Positions 9,138-16,294 of a stretch of DNA of 64,000 nucleotides are shown one piece after another. Position numbers and translations under genes: made by a program. Each line of letters begins with the position of its first letter. Within the stretch, counting starts at the first letter, position 1. Below the pieces are notes generated by a model. It was given only the letters and a program-made list of their open reading frames with translations, ran no database searches and was not told where the DNA came from. Origin of the DNA: an uncultured Oleispira sp. (GTDB lineage Bacteria; Pseudomonadota; Gammaproteobacteria; Pseudomonadales; Oceanobacteraceae); the NCBI GenBank assembly GCA_913061415.1, contig CAJXUD010000007.1, forward strand, positions 62,001 through 126,000, written 5' to 3'.

Positions 9138-10685
9138 TTAGTCTTTAGTCTCAGTCCCACTCTCAGCTTCAGCTTTTTGCGAAGCTTCCCACAAGGCTCT
9201 TTTCTCAGCTTTGGTATCAACCAGCTTAGGCTTCTCTTCAAGGTAAACCTTAATGTTGGCCATGCCTTGCTTGTTGAGGTGGTGTGCGTGGATTTTGCTC
9301 ATCGTGCCTTTTTGGCAGTACAGCAAATACGTTTGGTCTTCTTCTAGTTCGCTTTTGCGGGTTTCTAATTCGTAGAACGGCATTTCGATGATCTTGTTAT
9401 GAGTAAGATCCAGTGGCGCTACTTCGATTTCGCTTGGGTGGCGAATATCTAGAATGATGTCGTTTGGTGAGGGTAGGCTTACGTGCGCTACTTCTAATGC
9501 ATCATTTTCTTCCTTAACGAGATTACCAATAAACTGATGAACGGAGTCTTCAACGGCTTTATTTAGTACAGCTAAATCAAACTTGGCTTCTTCGGCTAAA
9601 ACCTTGTCCATTTTGGCTTCGGTTGTGGGTTTGACTGATATCACGCCGCAGTATTCTGGCATGGTCGCTGCGAAAGCCTCGGTACCAATTTGGCGTGAGA
9701 TGCTGATAATCTCTGGTTTATCCATAACAACCAGCGGGCGCAAAACAAGTTTGTCGGTGACTTTGTCGATTACGGCTAGGTTGATTAGGGTTTGGCTGGA
9801 TACTTGGGCAATGGATTCGCCGGTAACGAACGTATCGAGGTTGATCATGTCGGCTACTTGCTCTGCAGCGCGGTACATCATACGCTTTAGAATTACGCCC
9901 ATGTGGCCGTCTTCTACGTTTTCTAGGATTTCTTTTACAACACCATCAAAAGGCACACTGATAAAGCGTGCCTTGTGGGATGCGCCGTATTTGTCCCATA
10001 AGTAATAAGCAACTTGCTTTACGCCAATTTCATGGGCGCTGCCGCCTAGGTTAAAGAAGCAGTAGTGAGTTTTTAGGCCACGCTTCATCATTAAATAACT
10101 AGAAACGGTTGAGTCAAAGCCGCCTGAGATAAGAGAAAGCGTATCGCCTTGAGAGCCCATTGGGTAACCGCCAAGACCGGTAAAGCGATTCTTAACGGCA
10201 AATAAGCTTTGGTCGCGAATTTCTACCTGAACGGTTACGTCTGGGTTTTTAAGTTTTACGCCAATCGCGTCGGTCTCTTTTAATAAGCCACCGCCAATAT
10301 AACGTTCGGCATCGTTACTGTTATATTCGTGAGTACCACGACGCTTAACGCGTACGCAAAAGGTTTTTCCTGCTAATGATGGGCCATTTACTTGCTTGAT
10401 GATTTGGTAAGCGTCATCAAGGGTTTCAAAGTCGTGTTCTTCTATCTCGTAAGAGAAGGCGATCCCTGGTGTATTGCTTAGGATGTTGATCATCGCACGA
10501 CGAATTACGGCGTCATCACTATTGATGCTGATGGATAAATTATCCCACTGGCCTTGTACGTCAGCTTTAAAACCGTTACGACCGACTAGATTTCGCACGT
10601 TCATCTGTAGTTGTTTCACAAAGCGTTTGCGTACAGGGCGGCTCTTCATGATAATTTCTGGGAAATATTTGGCTACAAACTTCAT
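9138..10685 (-). CDS. thiI: tRNA sulfurtransferase ThiI (with rhodanese domain)
   Basis: Makes 4-thiouridine at tRNA position 8 and supplies sulfur for thiamine thiazole. The domain order over 515 residues is an N-terminal ferredoxin-like region plus THUMP domain (about 1-165), a PP-loop ATP-binding domain with 'SGGFDS' near 185, and a C-terminal rhodanese domain with the active cysteine in 'LLYCQKG'. The length slightly exceeds E. coli ThiI (482) because of an acidic tail ('AEAESGTETKD'). The gene stands alone, flanked by a repeat element and an integrase gene. Confidence 0.97.
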   Translation of the reverse strand: MKFVAKYFPEIIMKSRPVRKRFVKQLQMNVRNLVGRNGFKADVQGQWDNLSISINSDDAVIRRAMINILSNTPGIAFSYEIEEHDFETLDDAYQIIKQVNGPSLAGKTFCVRVKRRGTHEYNSNDAERYIGGGLLKETDAIGVKLKNPDVTVQVEIRDQSLFAVKNRFTGLGGYPMGSQGDTLSLISGGFDSTVSSYLMMKRGLKTHYCFFNLGGSAHEIGVKQVAYYLWDKYGASHKARFISVPFDGVVKEILENVEDGHMGVILKRMMYRAAEQVADMINLDTFVTGESIAQVSSQTLINLAVIDKVTDKLVLRPLVVMDKPEIISISRQIGTEAFAATMPEYCGVISVKPTTEAKMDKVLAEEAKFDLAVLNKAVEDSVHQFIGNLVKEENDALEVAHVSLPSPNDIILDIRHPSEIEVAPLDLTHNKIIEMPFYELETRKSELEEDQTYLLYCQKGTMSKIHAHHLNKQGMANIKVYLEEKPKLVDTKAEKRALWEASQKAEAESGTETKD

Positions 10686-10774
10686 AACGGACTCATCTAA
10701 AAAGACGTTTTGGCAGTGCTAAACGTCGGGTAAAAAATTGGGTGGCAAATTATACGTCATTATTGGTGAATAGT

Positions 10775-11920
10775 TTAGAACTTAAGCTTTTGCCATGCTT
10801 TGTGCCATAGATCGTCTTCTGCATGCTGGTATATGGCGGTTGTTTCTATTTTCTCGTGTCTGGCAGAGCGGGTTAGGTATTTAAGGTCGATACCCGCATC
10901 GTCACCATGCGTTACCGAAGTATGTCGAAACCAGTGGGTTGATGCTTTTTCAAGTATCGATGCTTGGATCGGGTTATCTAGTTTGATTGACTCTGCGGCT
11001 TCTTTTACTACCGTTTTGACTTGTCGATAAACCATGTTGGCACTAATGCCTTTACCACCACTAATGCTACGCAATAATGGTGAGTGGTCATCTTCAGATG
11101 GGAGTGGGGTTAATCCTAAGTGCTCACGATACTGTATTAATGCTGCGAGCATCTCATCACTTGCTGGGATTTTTCCTTGTTTTTCGCCTTTGCCCAAAAC
11201 AAACCACCACCACTGTCCGCGATACAGACGAAAGCTGTTCATGCTGTGGCTGCTAACTTCACTGACTCGCGGCGCCATTAAATACAGCAAGTGAAATAAG
11301 AAGCGATTGCGCTGAAAGTGATTCATTTGCTTGGGGCTATCTGTCGGCTGACTTGAAAGGTGGTTTTTTAGCAGTTGCCAGGTTTTGTGATCAAGATAGC
11401 GCTGCTGGCTGATTGCCTGGTCTGTTTGCGGGCGCAGCTTTCGATTGCGGCGGCGAATAAGAGACAGTGGGTTGCCTGCTAAATAGCCCGCATCTACTAA
11501 ATAACTGAATAGGGCATTAACAATAATAAGCGCCTGACGTTGGCTATTCTCGCTTAACGGCCCCTTGAATGGACGCCACTCAGTACTGGTTCGCTCGGCG
11601 CGTGGCCCGCACCAGATTTCACTGGGCTGTGGGTCGGTGAGGAACTCTTGGTAAAGCTGAAAGTCTTCACGGCTTAAGTCTGATAGGGCTTTTCTGCGCT
11701 GATTGATGGACCAGAGTAAAAGGCGCTCGGCTTCTTTGCGGTAATTGCGTAGGGTTTGCGGTGAGTCGTAGAATTCGTTTAGCCAGCATTGGATGGCTTG
11801 CCAGTCGGTATTGGCGTTGATTTGGCAGTACTTAATATCATAGCGATTACGGCCTTGGCTGCCTGTTAGGTGTGGTGGCAGGGTGAGGGATTCTATCGGG
11901 ATTATTGGGTGTTTTTTCAT
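10775..11920 (-). CDS. Tyrosine recombinase/integrase (first of a pair)
   Basis: A site-specific recombinase of 381 residues. The N-terminal half holds a SAM-like core-binding fold ('QTLRNYRKEAERLLLWS'). The C-terminal catalytic domain keeps the full set: Arg in 'MAPRVSEV', Lys in 'GKGEKQGK', HxxR in 'HWFRHTS', His in 'SARHEKI' and the tyrosine nucleophile in 'IYQHA'. It is clearly paralogous to the integrase at 13.3-14.5 kb (shared 'MLAAL..YR.HLGL.PLP'). It is divergent from the KfrA-like gene across a 279-base gap with a palindrome. No tRNA or obvious att site adjoins it, and there is no cargo beyond the KfrA gene. Confidence 0.93.
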   Translation of the reverse strand: MKKHPIIPIESLTLPPHLTGSQGRNRYDIKYCQINANTDWQAIQCWLNEFYDSPQTLRNYRKEAERLLLWSINQRRKALSDLSREDFQLYQEFLTDPQPSEIWCGPRAERTSTEWRPFKGPLSENSQRQALIIVNALFSYLVDAGYLAGNPLSLIRRRNRKLRPQTDQAISQQRYLDHKTWQLLKNHLSSQPTDSPKQMNHFQRNRFLFHLLYLMAPRVSEVSSHSMNSFRLYRGQWWWFVLGKGEKQGKIPASDEMLAALIQYREHLGLTPLPSEDDHSPLLRSISGGKGISANMVYRQVKTVVKEAAESIKLDNPIQASILEKASTHWFRHTSVTHGDDAGIDLKYLTRSARHEKIETTAIYQHAEDDLWHKAWQKLKF

Positions 11921-12004
11921 TTGCTGGCTTTGTACATCTGTTGTGAATGGCTTTTATCTTGTGCGTGTTTTTCAAATACAGGACTCTACCATTCCAAGGA
12001 AATA

Positions 12005-12036
12005 AATTCATGATAATAGGGTTAATCATGAATTTT
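12005..12036. promoter_or_regulatory. Palindrome (operator or recombination-site candidate)
   Basis: Perfect 11-base arms AAATTCATGAT / ATCATGAATTT separated by 10 bases, lying midway between the divergent integrase and KfrA-like genes. The position suits an operator for the KfrA-like protein, or a core site bound by the recombinases. Function is inferred from position only. Confidence 0.55.
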
Positions 12037-12199
12037 TTCTTAAAGGTTGGTATTTTGTAATGTTTATCTAACACATTAAACCTTACAAACTGAAACTCAT
12101 TCATTTAAACTAACGCCAAAGGTGGCTCCTCAATACAAAATGGTTCACCAGTCGCTTAAGTAGATCTCAAATAAAACTCTAACCCAAGGCCTTAACTTA

Positions 12200-13246
12200 A
12201 TGAGTATTAAAAAAGCCACCCCAAAAGCTGTATTCGATGCCTGCGAGCAACTAGAGCTGTTAGACAAGACATGGAATCGCGATGACGTTCGTATGATTAT
12301 TGGTGGCGGAAGTTTCGTGGTTATTGATCCGCTAATACAGGCTTGGCGTAAGCTTCAGCCTGTTCGCGAGGTGGCACCAACCGTTCCGACCGAACTGTTA
12401 ATTCAAGTAGCCTCCATGCTTGAAAAGCAGATGGCGGATTTTATTGGGACAGTTGAGCAACAGGATAAAGAGCGTGAAGAGATTCTTTTATCACTCAATA
12501 AAAGTGCTTCAGAAAACTTTGAACTTAGGGAGTCACAATTAGAAGCTGAGCTTGAGCTAGCTCGACACGCTAATCATGAGTTAGAAGCGGAGTTTTCGCG
12601 CAAGGAGTCCGAGTTAGTCAACTGCAGGCAGGAAATTCAAGCGCTGCAGTTAAAGCTACAAGTATCAAACGAGGCGGCGGTTTCTTTGAATGCTCGACTG
12701 CAGGAGCAAAAAGAATTTTATGAGCATACTATCGAAGAGCAGAAGCAAGCTCATGCAGGTGACAAGGAAAGAACTGCGGAGCAACATTTGCTTACCATTA
12801 ACGAGATTAAGCTTGATGCGCAGCAGCAGCTAGCCCAGCAAAAAAACGCACTTACAGAATCTGCGGAGATTGCCGAAAATCGCTTAATGAGACTTCTGGA
12901 CCAGTCTCGCAGCGAGCAAAAACAATTAGTTGGCGAGCTTACTAAAAAGACAGAATCCCTGAGCCATGACTTGCAAGGAGAGAGGCAGATTTGTCATGGG
13001 CAAAAGCTTGAGATTGCATCACTGACTTCGGCGCTAAATGATACTAAGGAAAACCTGCAGGCTCATAAAGAGGAGCAGGCTGAGGCCTTTACCTTGCGAC
13101 TTGCTGCACTTCAAGCTGAGAATGACGACCTAAAAGAACAGGTTGCTGGATTTAAAGATAAGGACGGAGTGCGGGAGTTGTCGGATATTCAGCAATTACG
13201 CGAGTCTATTAAACAGCTTCAGGATCGGGTTTTGGGTGGCTCTTGA
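12200..13246 (+). CDS. KfrA-like coiled-coil DNA-binding protein
   Basis: A 348-residue protein with a KfrA-type N-terminal DNA-binding domain (about 5-115: 'ATPKAVFDACEQLE', 'GGGSFVVIDPLIQAWRK') and then long Gln/Glu-rich coiled coil to the C-terminus. KfrA proteins on IncP-type plasmids bind DNA upstream of their own gene and aid plasmid stability through their coiled-coil tail. Here the gene is chromosomal, sandwiched between two minus-strand tyrosine recombinases, so a role in regulating or organising recombination DNA is plausible but inferred. Confidence 0.85.
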   Translation: MSIKKATPKAVFDACEQLELLDKTWNRDDVRMIIGGGSFVVIDPLIQAWRKLQPVREVAPTVPTELLIQVASMLEKQMADFIGTVEQQDKEREEILLSLNKSASENFELRESQLEAELELARHANHELEAEFSRKESELVNCRQEIQALQLKLQVSNEAAVSLNARLQEQKEFYEHTIEEQKQAHAGDKERTAEQHLLTINEIKLDAQQQLAQQKNALTESAEIAENRLMRLLDQSRSEQKQLVGELTKKTESLSHDLQGERQICHGQKLEIASLTSALNDTKENLQAHKEEQAEAFTLRLAALQAENDDLKEQVAGFKDKDGVRELSDIQQLRESIKQLQDRVLGGS

Positions 13247-13273
13247 TAGTTAATCACAGGAAACCAGAAGGCA

Positions 13274-14548
13274 TCATTCAGGCTTGATCTTCTTGTGCTT
13301 GGCACTGGCGTGGCGTTCGCGCATTTCGGTATCAATATAGCGATCAGTTGTTGCCATACTTGCATGTCCGGCGTCGTCACGAACATGTTCTTTTGGTCGG
13401 TGCTTCACATCTTCAGATATTCCTGTGTGCCTGAGCCAGTGAACGGTAGCGGCTTTAAGCTCAAGAGCCTCTTCTTTTAATCCTTGTTCGCGCATCCTTT
13501 GATATGCTTGATCAAAGCAATCCTGCACAATGAATCGAATTTGACGCGTACTGGTTACCGGCCCTGTGCCTTTTATTTTGGATATCATTGGCGTAGATTC
13601 ACTCACATGAGGCAGCGGTGATAGCCCAAGGTGGGTTCGGTAGCGCTTTAGTGCCGCTAGCATGTCATCGGACACAGTAATCATTCTGACTTTGTTACCC
13701 TTACCTGTAACCTGCAACCACCAGTTGTTATCAATATCAGCTCGAAAATCACCCATGGTTGGGGTTGAGCGGCCATCGGCGACCAGCTCAGAAATTCGCA
13801 AGTACATTGCAAATAGGCAATTCATAATAAACAAGCTGCGCTCATGCTGCTTAGGGTTTTCTGCTGCGTTCATCTCCACAGTTTCTAGAACAAAGTCCCA
13901 CTGTAAGTTTGAAATGCGGCGAATAGGTTCTTTATAAGCATGGGTCTGAAGGTATTTGCTTTTTTGTCGAATTAAAGCAACAGGGTTTAGTTCGCCATAA
14001 TCTTCTTGCAGTAAATAGTTAAAGAAGGTCGATAGTATGGAAAAGACGGCCTGCAGGCTCTTTTGAGAAAGCTTGAAGTGCTTAGTGTCAGGGCGCTGGC
14101 CAAGCTGGGTCTCTACTTTTGTTATTTGGCTAACAAAAGGGCGCCAGTCTGGGTTGATGATGCGCTGGCCTTGACTGTTTTTAAAGCGAGCAACTTGTTT
14201 TGTGCCTATCCAGCTAAGAGGAGGGTGCTGGCAGAATTCTAAATACTCTTCAATATCTAGGCGTCTGAGCTCAGGTAATGTTTTTTCTTGAACAAACCAA
14301 GACCATTGCACCAATCGCTCGACTTCTCGGCGGTAGCTATTGAAGGTTGCCTGACTGCCGTTATAGCTCTGTAAAAATGTCAGGCAGTGATAAAGATCCT
14401 CCTTGCCACACTTAGGTGTCTGCTTTATCTGCCTAGCAAATATTGCATCAACTTCCTTTAATGGGCCTGCTAGATATTGAAGGTTATCAAACATAGGGCT
14501 TGGAGACTGTGACAAAAGGGCAGATAAGGTATTGGAGATTGAGGTCAT
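13274..14548 (-). CDS. Tyrosine recombinase/integrase (second of a pair)
   Basis: A 424-residue recombinase with a core-binding region ('ATFNSYRREVERLVQWS') and a complete catalytic set: Arg in 'MYLRISEL', Lys in 'GKGNKVRM', HxxR in 'HWLRHTG', His in 'DDAGHASM' and Tyr in 'TDRYIDTE'. It parallels the 10.8-kb integrase along its whole length ('MLAALKRYRTHLGLSPLP'), pointing to an old duplication or a partnership of two recombinases. Its 3' end is only 27 bases from the end of the convergent KfrA-like gene. The upstream region holds one copy of ATTATCGGAA, which recurs as a palindrome 900 bases further on. Confidence 0.93.
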   Translation of the reverse strand: MTSISNTLSALLSQSPSPMFDNLQYLAGPLKEVDAIFARQIKQTPKCGKEDLYHCLTFLQSYNGSQATFNSYRREVERLVQWSWFVQEKTLPELRRLDIEEYLEFCQHPPLSWIGTKQVARFKNSQGQRIINPDWRPFVSQITKVETQLGQRPDTKHFKLSQKSLQAVFSILSTFFNYLLQEDYGELNPVALIRQKSKYLQTHAYKEPIRRISNLQWDFVLETVEMNAAENPKQHERSLFIMNCLFAMYLRISELVADGRSTPTMGDFRADIDNNWWLQVTGKGNKVRMITVSDDMLAALKRYRTHLGLSPLPHVSESTPMISKIKGTGPVTSTRQIRFIVQDCFDQAYQRMREQGLKEEALELKAATVHWLRHTGISEDVKHRPKEHVRDDAGHASMATTDRYIDTEMRERHASAKHKKIKPE

Positions 14549-14924
14549 AACGATCGGCTTGTTTTAGGCTTGTTTGATGAGATGCATAACCAATAATCCC
14601 ATAATTATCGGAAATAACAAGTCGGATCAAATACTATTTACCGCTCATCGCGCAAGTGTTTAATAGAGCGTTCAAATTACGAAACGGCCAGCAAAGGGGT
14701 GTAATACTTCACACGATGAAGATTAGCAAGAAACATATACCTTGCTATATTGGGGTGAAATCTATATTGTAGTGTTCTGGCTTGAGAAAGAGTCCTTATT
14801 TTTGTTTGTCGTACCACGTTGTTATTAGTAATAATCCTTCGCGTTATCCTCAGTAAAATATTAATTTTTCCCAGCTTAATCGCCTATTTTGGCACTTTTA
14901 TTTTTTATATTAGGATATCTAATT
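14549..14924 (+). other. Intergenic region upstream of the cold-shock gene
   Basis: A 376-base gap between the divergent integrase and the cold-shock gene. It contains AATTATCGGAA at 14603-14613 and an A/T-rich stretch before the cold-shock start, with AGGATA as likely ribosome-binding site. Long 5' leaders are common for cspA-type mRNAs, but no clear cold box was seen. Confidence 0.5.
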
Positions 14925-15134
14925 ATGTCTACTACAACTACTGGTACAGTAAAATGGTTTAACGAAGCTAAAGGTTTCGGATTTATCGAACAGAAATCTG
15001 GTCCTGACGTTTTCGCTCATTTCAGCGCAATTCAAAGCAGCGGCTTCAAAACTTTGGCTGAAGGCCAAGCAGTAGAATTTACTGTTACTGACGGTCCTAA
15101 AGGTCCTCAAGCTGAAAACATCGTTTGTATCTAA
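14925..15134 (+). CDS. CspA-family cold-shock protein
   Basis: A 69-residue single cold-shock domain that binds single-stranded RNA/DNA as an RNA chaperone. It carries RNP1 'KGFGFIE' and RNP2 'DVFAHFS', plus the usual ending '[10 protein letters not shown]'. The ORF track starts 12 codons earlier, but that extension is hydrophobic and unlike the family, so the ATG at 14925 (AGGATA ribosome-binding site 7-8 bases upstream) is used. It is followed by a hairpin terminator. The family is certain; the exact paralogue (CspA, CspD or other) is not. Confidence 0.95.
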   Translation: MSTTTTGTVKWFNEAKGFGFIEQKSGPDVFAHFSAIQSSGFKTLAEGQAVEFTVTDGPKGPQAENIVCI

Positions 15135-15157
15135 GCTTTAGCTTATACACGTTGTGA

Positions 15158-15180
15158 TTAGTGCGATTCTTTCGCACTAA
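15158..15180 (+). terminator. Hairpin terminator after the cold-shock gene
   Basis: A 9-bp stem TTAGTGCGA / TCGCACTAA with a 5-base loop, 23 bases after the stop codon. The U-tract is weak, so termination may be partial. Confidence 0.6.
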
Positions 15181-15675
15181 TAATCCCACTCGTAATGCGC
15201 GATAAAAGCTTTCAGCTGAAATCGTGAATACTTATGAGTGGGGTGCTTAAGTCAAATTCCCCATCAGATTTATACCTCGTAAGACCCCCTAGCTTTATAA
15301 AATCTCTACTCGTATAAACAATCTACCTCTCTAATCATGTTTATTTCTAGTCTTACTTATTTCTGGCTATGATTCTTAGCAATGATGTTTTTAGGATGCT
15401 GTAATTCGTCGTGTGCAATTCTGAGGGTATTAATAACAAGTATACATGTGGGCCTGGAATACTACTAAAATGGCGATTGTTCTTTTATTCCGATAATAAC
15501 AATTATCGGAAGTATAAGGTATTGTTAAGTGTGAGTATATCTACCTGATTTATCGACTACAGCCTGTGCGGCATGGTCAGCCTACACAACGATTCTTTAC
15601 GGTCAGCATATTCAAGAATTACATATGCTATTTCAACACTACTTTTTTTAGAAGAAATTAAAGGCTTAGAAATAA
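15181..15675. other. Gene-poor intergenic region
   Basis: About 500 bases with no supportable gene. It holds the ATTATCGGAA palindrome at 15488-15511 and, at its right edge, an 18-base-period direct repeat (AATTAAAGGCTTAG at 15656 and 15674) that straddles the stop codon of the HPt gene. Confidence 0.6.
15488..15511. repeat. Palindrome sharing an 11-mer with the integrase upstream region
   Basis: Perfect 10-base arms TTCCGATAAT / ATTATCGGAA with a 4-base spacer. AATTATCGGAA also occurs directly at 14603-14613, just upstream of the second integrase. This may be a recombinase or regulator binding site. Confidence 0.5.
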
Positions 15676-16023
15676 TTAAAGGCTTAGGAATAGCTCAAAT
15701 TCTACCTCTAACTGGTAATAGGCTTTAGTTAGCTCCGCATGAATGCTTGCTGCTTCTTGCCAGTCTTGCAGCTTAAGCGCTTTCAATAACTCAGTGCATA
15801 TACCCTCAAAGTGTACGGTACAAAAATTTGAGGATGTTCCTTTTAATGAATGTACTGCGACGTGACTTTCATCATAATCTTGCCGCTGAATGCCATTCAG
15901 CGCTTGATGCAATTGCCCTGGAGCATCTCGTAAGAATAACGTAACCAGCTTTTCGATTAAGCTACGATCACCGCCTAAGCGTGATATGGTTCTTTCTTCA
16001 TCCCAGCATGGCTGCTTACTCAT
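15676..16023 (-). CDS. Orphan HPt phosphotransfer protein
   Basis: A 115-residue single-domain histidine phosphotransfer protein. The phospho-accepting His is H58 in 'HSLKGTSSNF', followed by the usual second helix pair. HPt proteins shuttle phosphate between hybrid sensor kinases and response regulators, but no kinase or receiver gene is adjacent, so its partners are unknown. The start at 16023 gives a typical N-terminus ('CWDEERTISRLGGD'). Confidence 0.9.
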   Translation of the reverse strand: MSKQPCWDEERTISRLGGDRSLIEKLVTLFLRDAPGQLHQALNGIQRQDYDESHVAVHSLKGTSSNFCTVHFEGICTELLKALKLQDWQEAASIHAELTKAYYQLEVEFELFLSL

Positions 16024-16294
16024 GGTTGCCTTAATACTCTTATTGCTATTTATTAAGCATAGCTCTATTTAGTCGTTAGGTTCAGTTCCCTATCCCACGA
16101 ATTATTCTTTGCTTATTATATATTCTATTTATTGCCTGCCTAAGCCGACTCATTGCTCAAAACTTAAAGCGAAGTAATGGTTAATACAAATTATTACCTA
16201 TGATTAAGCAATAACACAGCATACAAGCTGTCTTTGCGGCGTATCATCCTTTAAAATGCGCGGCATAATTTATTAGATTTGGAGTGAGTGGCGC

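Noticed and set aside
9583-10005. 140-residue plus-strand ORF
   Set aside because: Antisense shadow of thiI.
10775-14548. Prophage or integrative conjugative element
   Set aside because: There are no structural, lysis, replication or transfer genes; only two recombinases and one KfrA-like gene.
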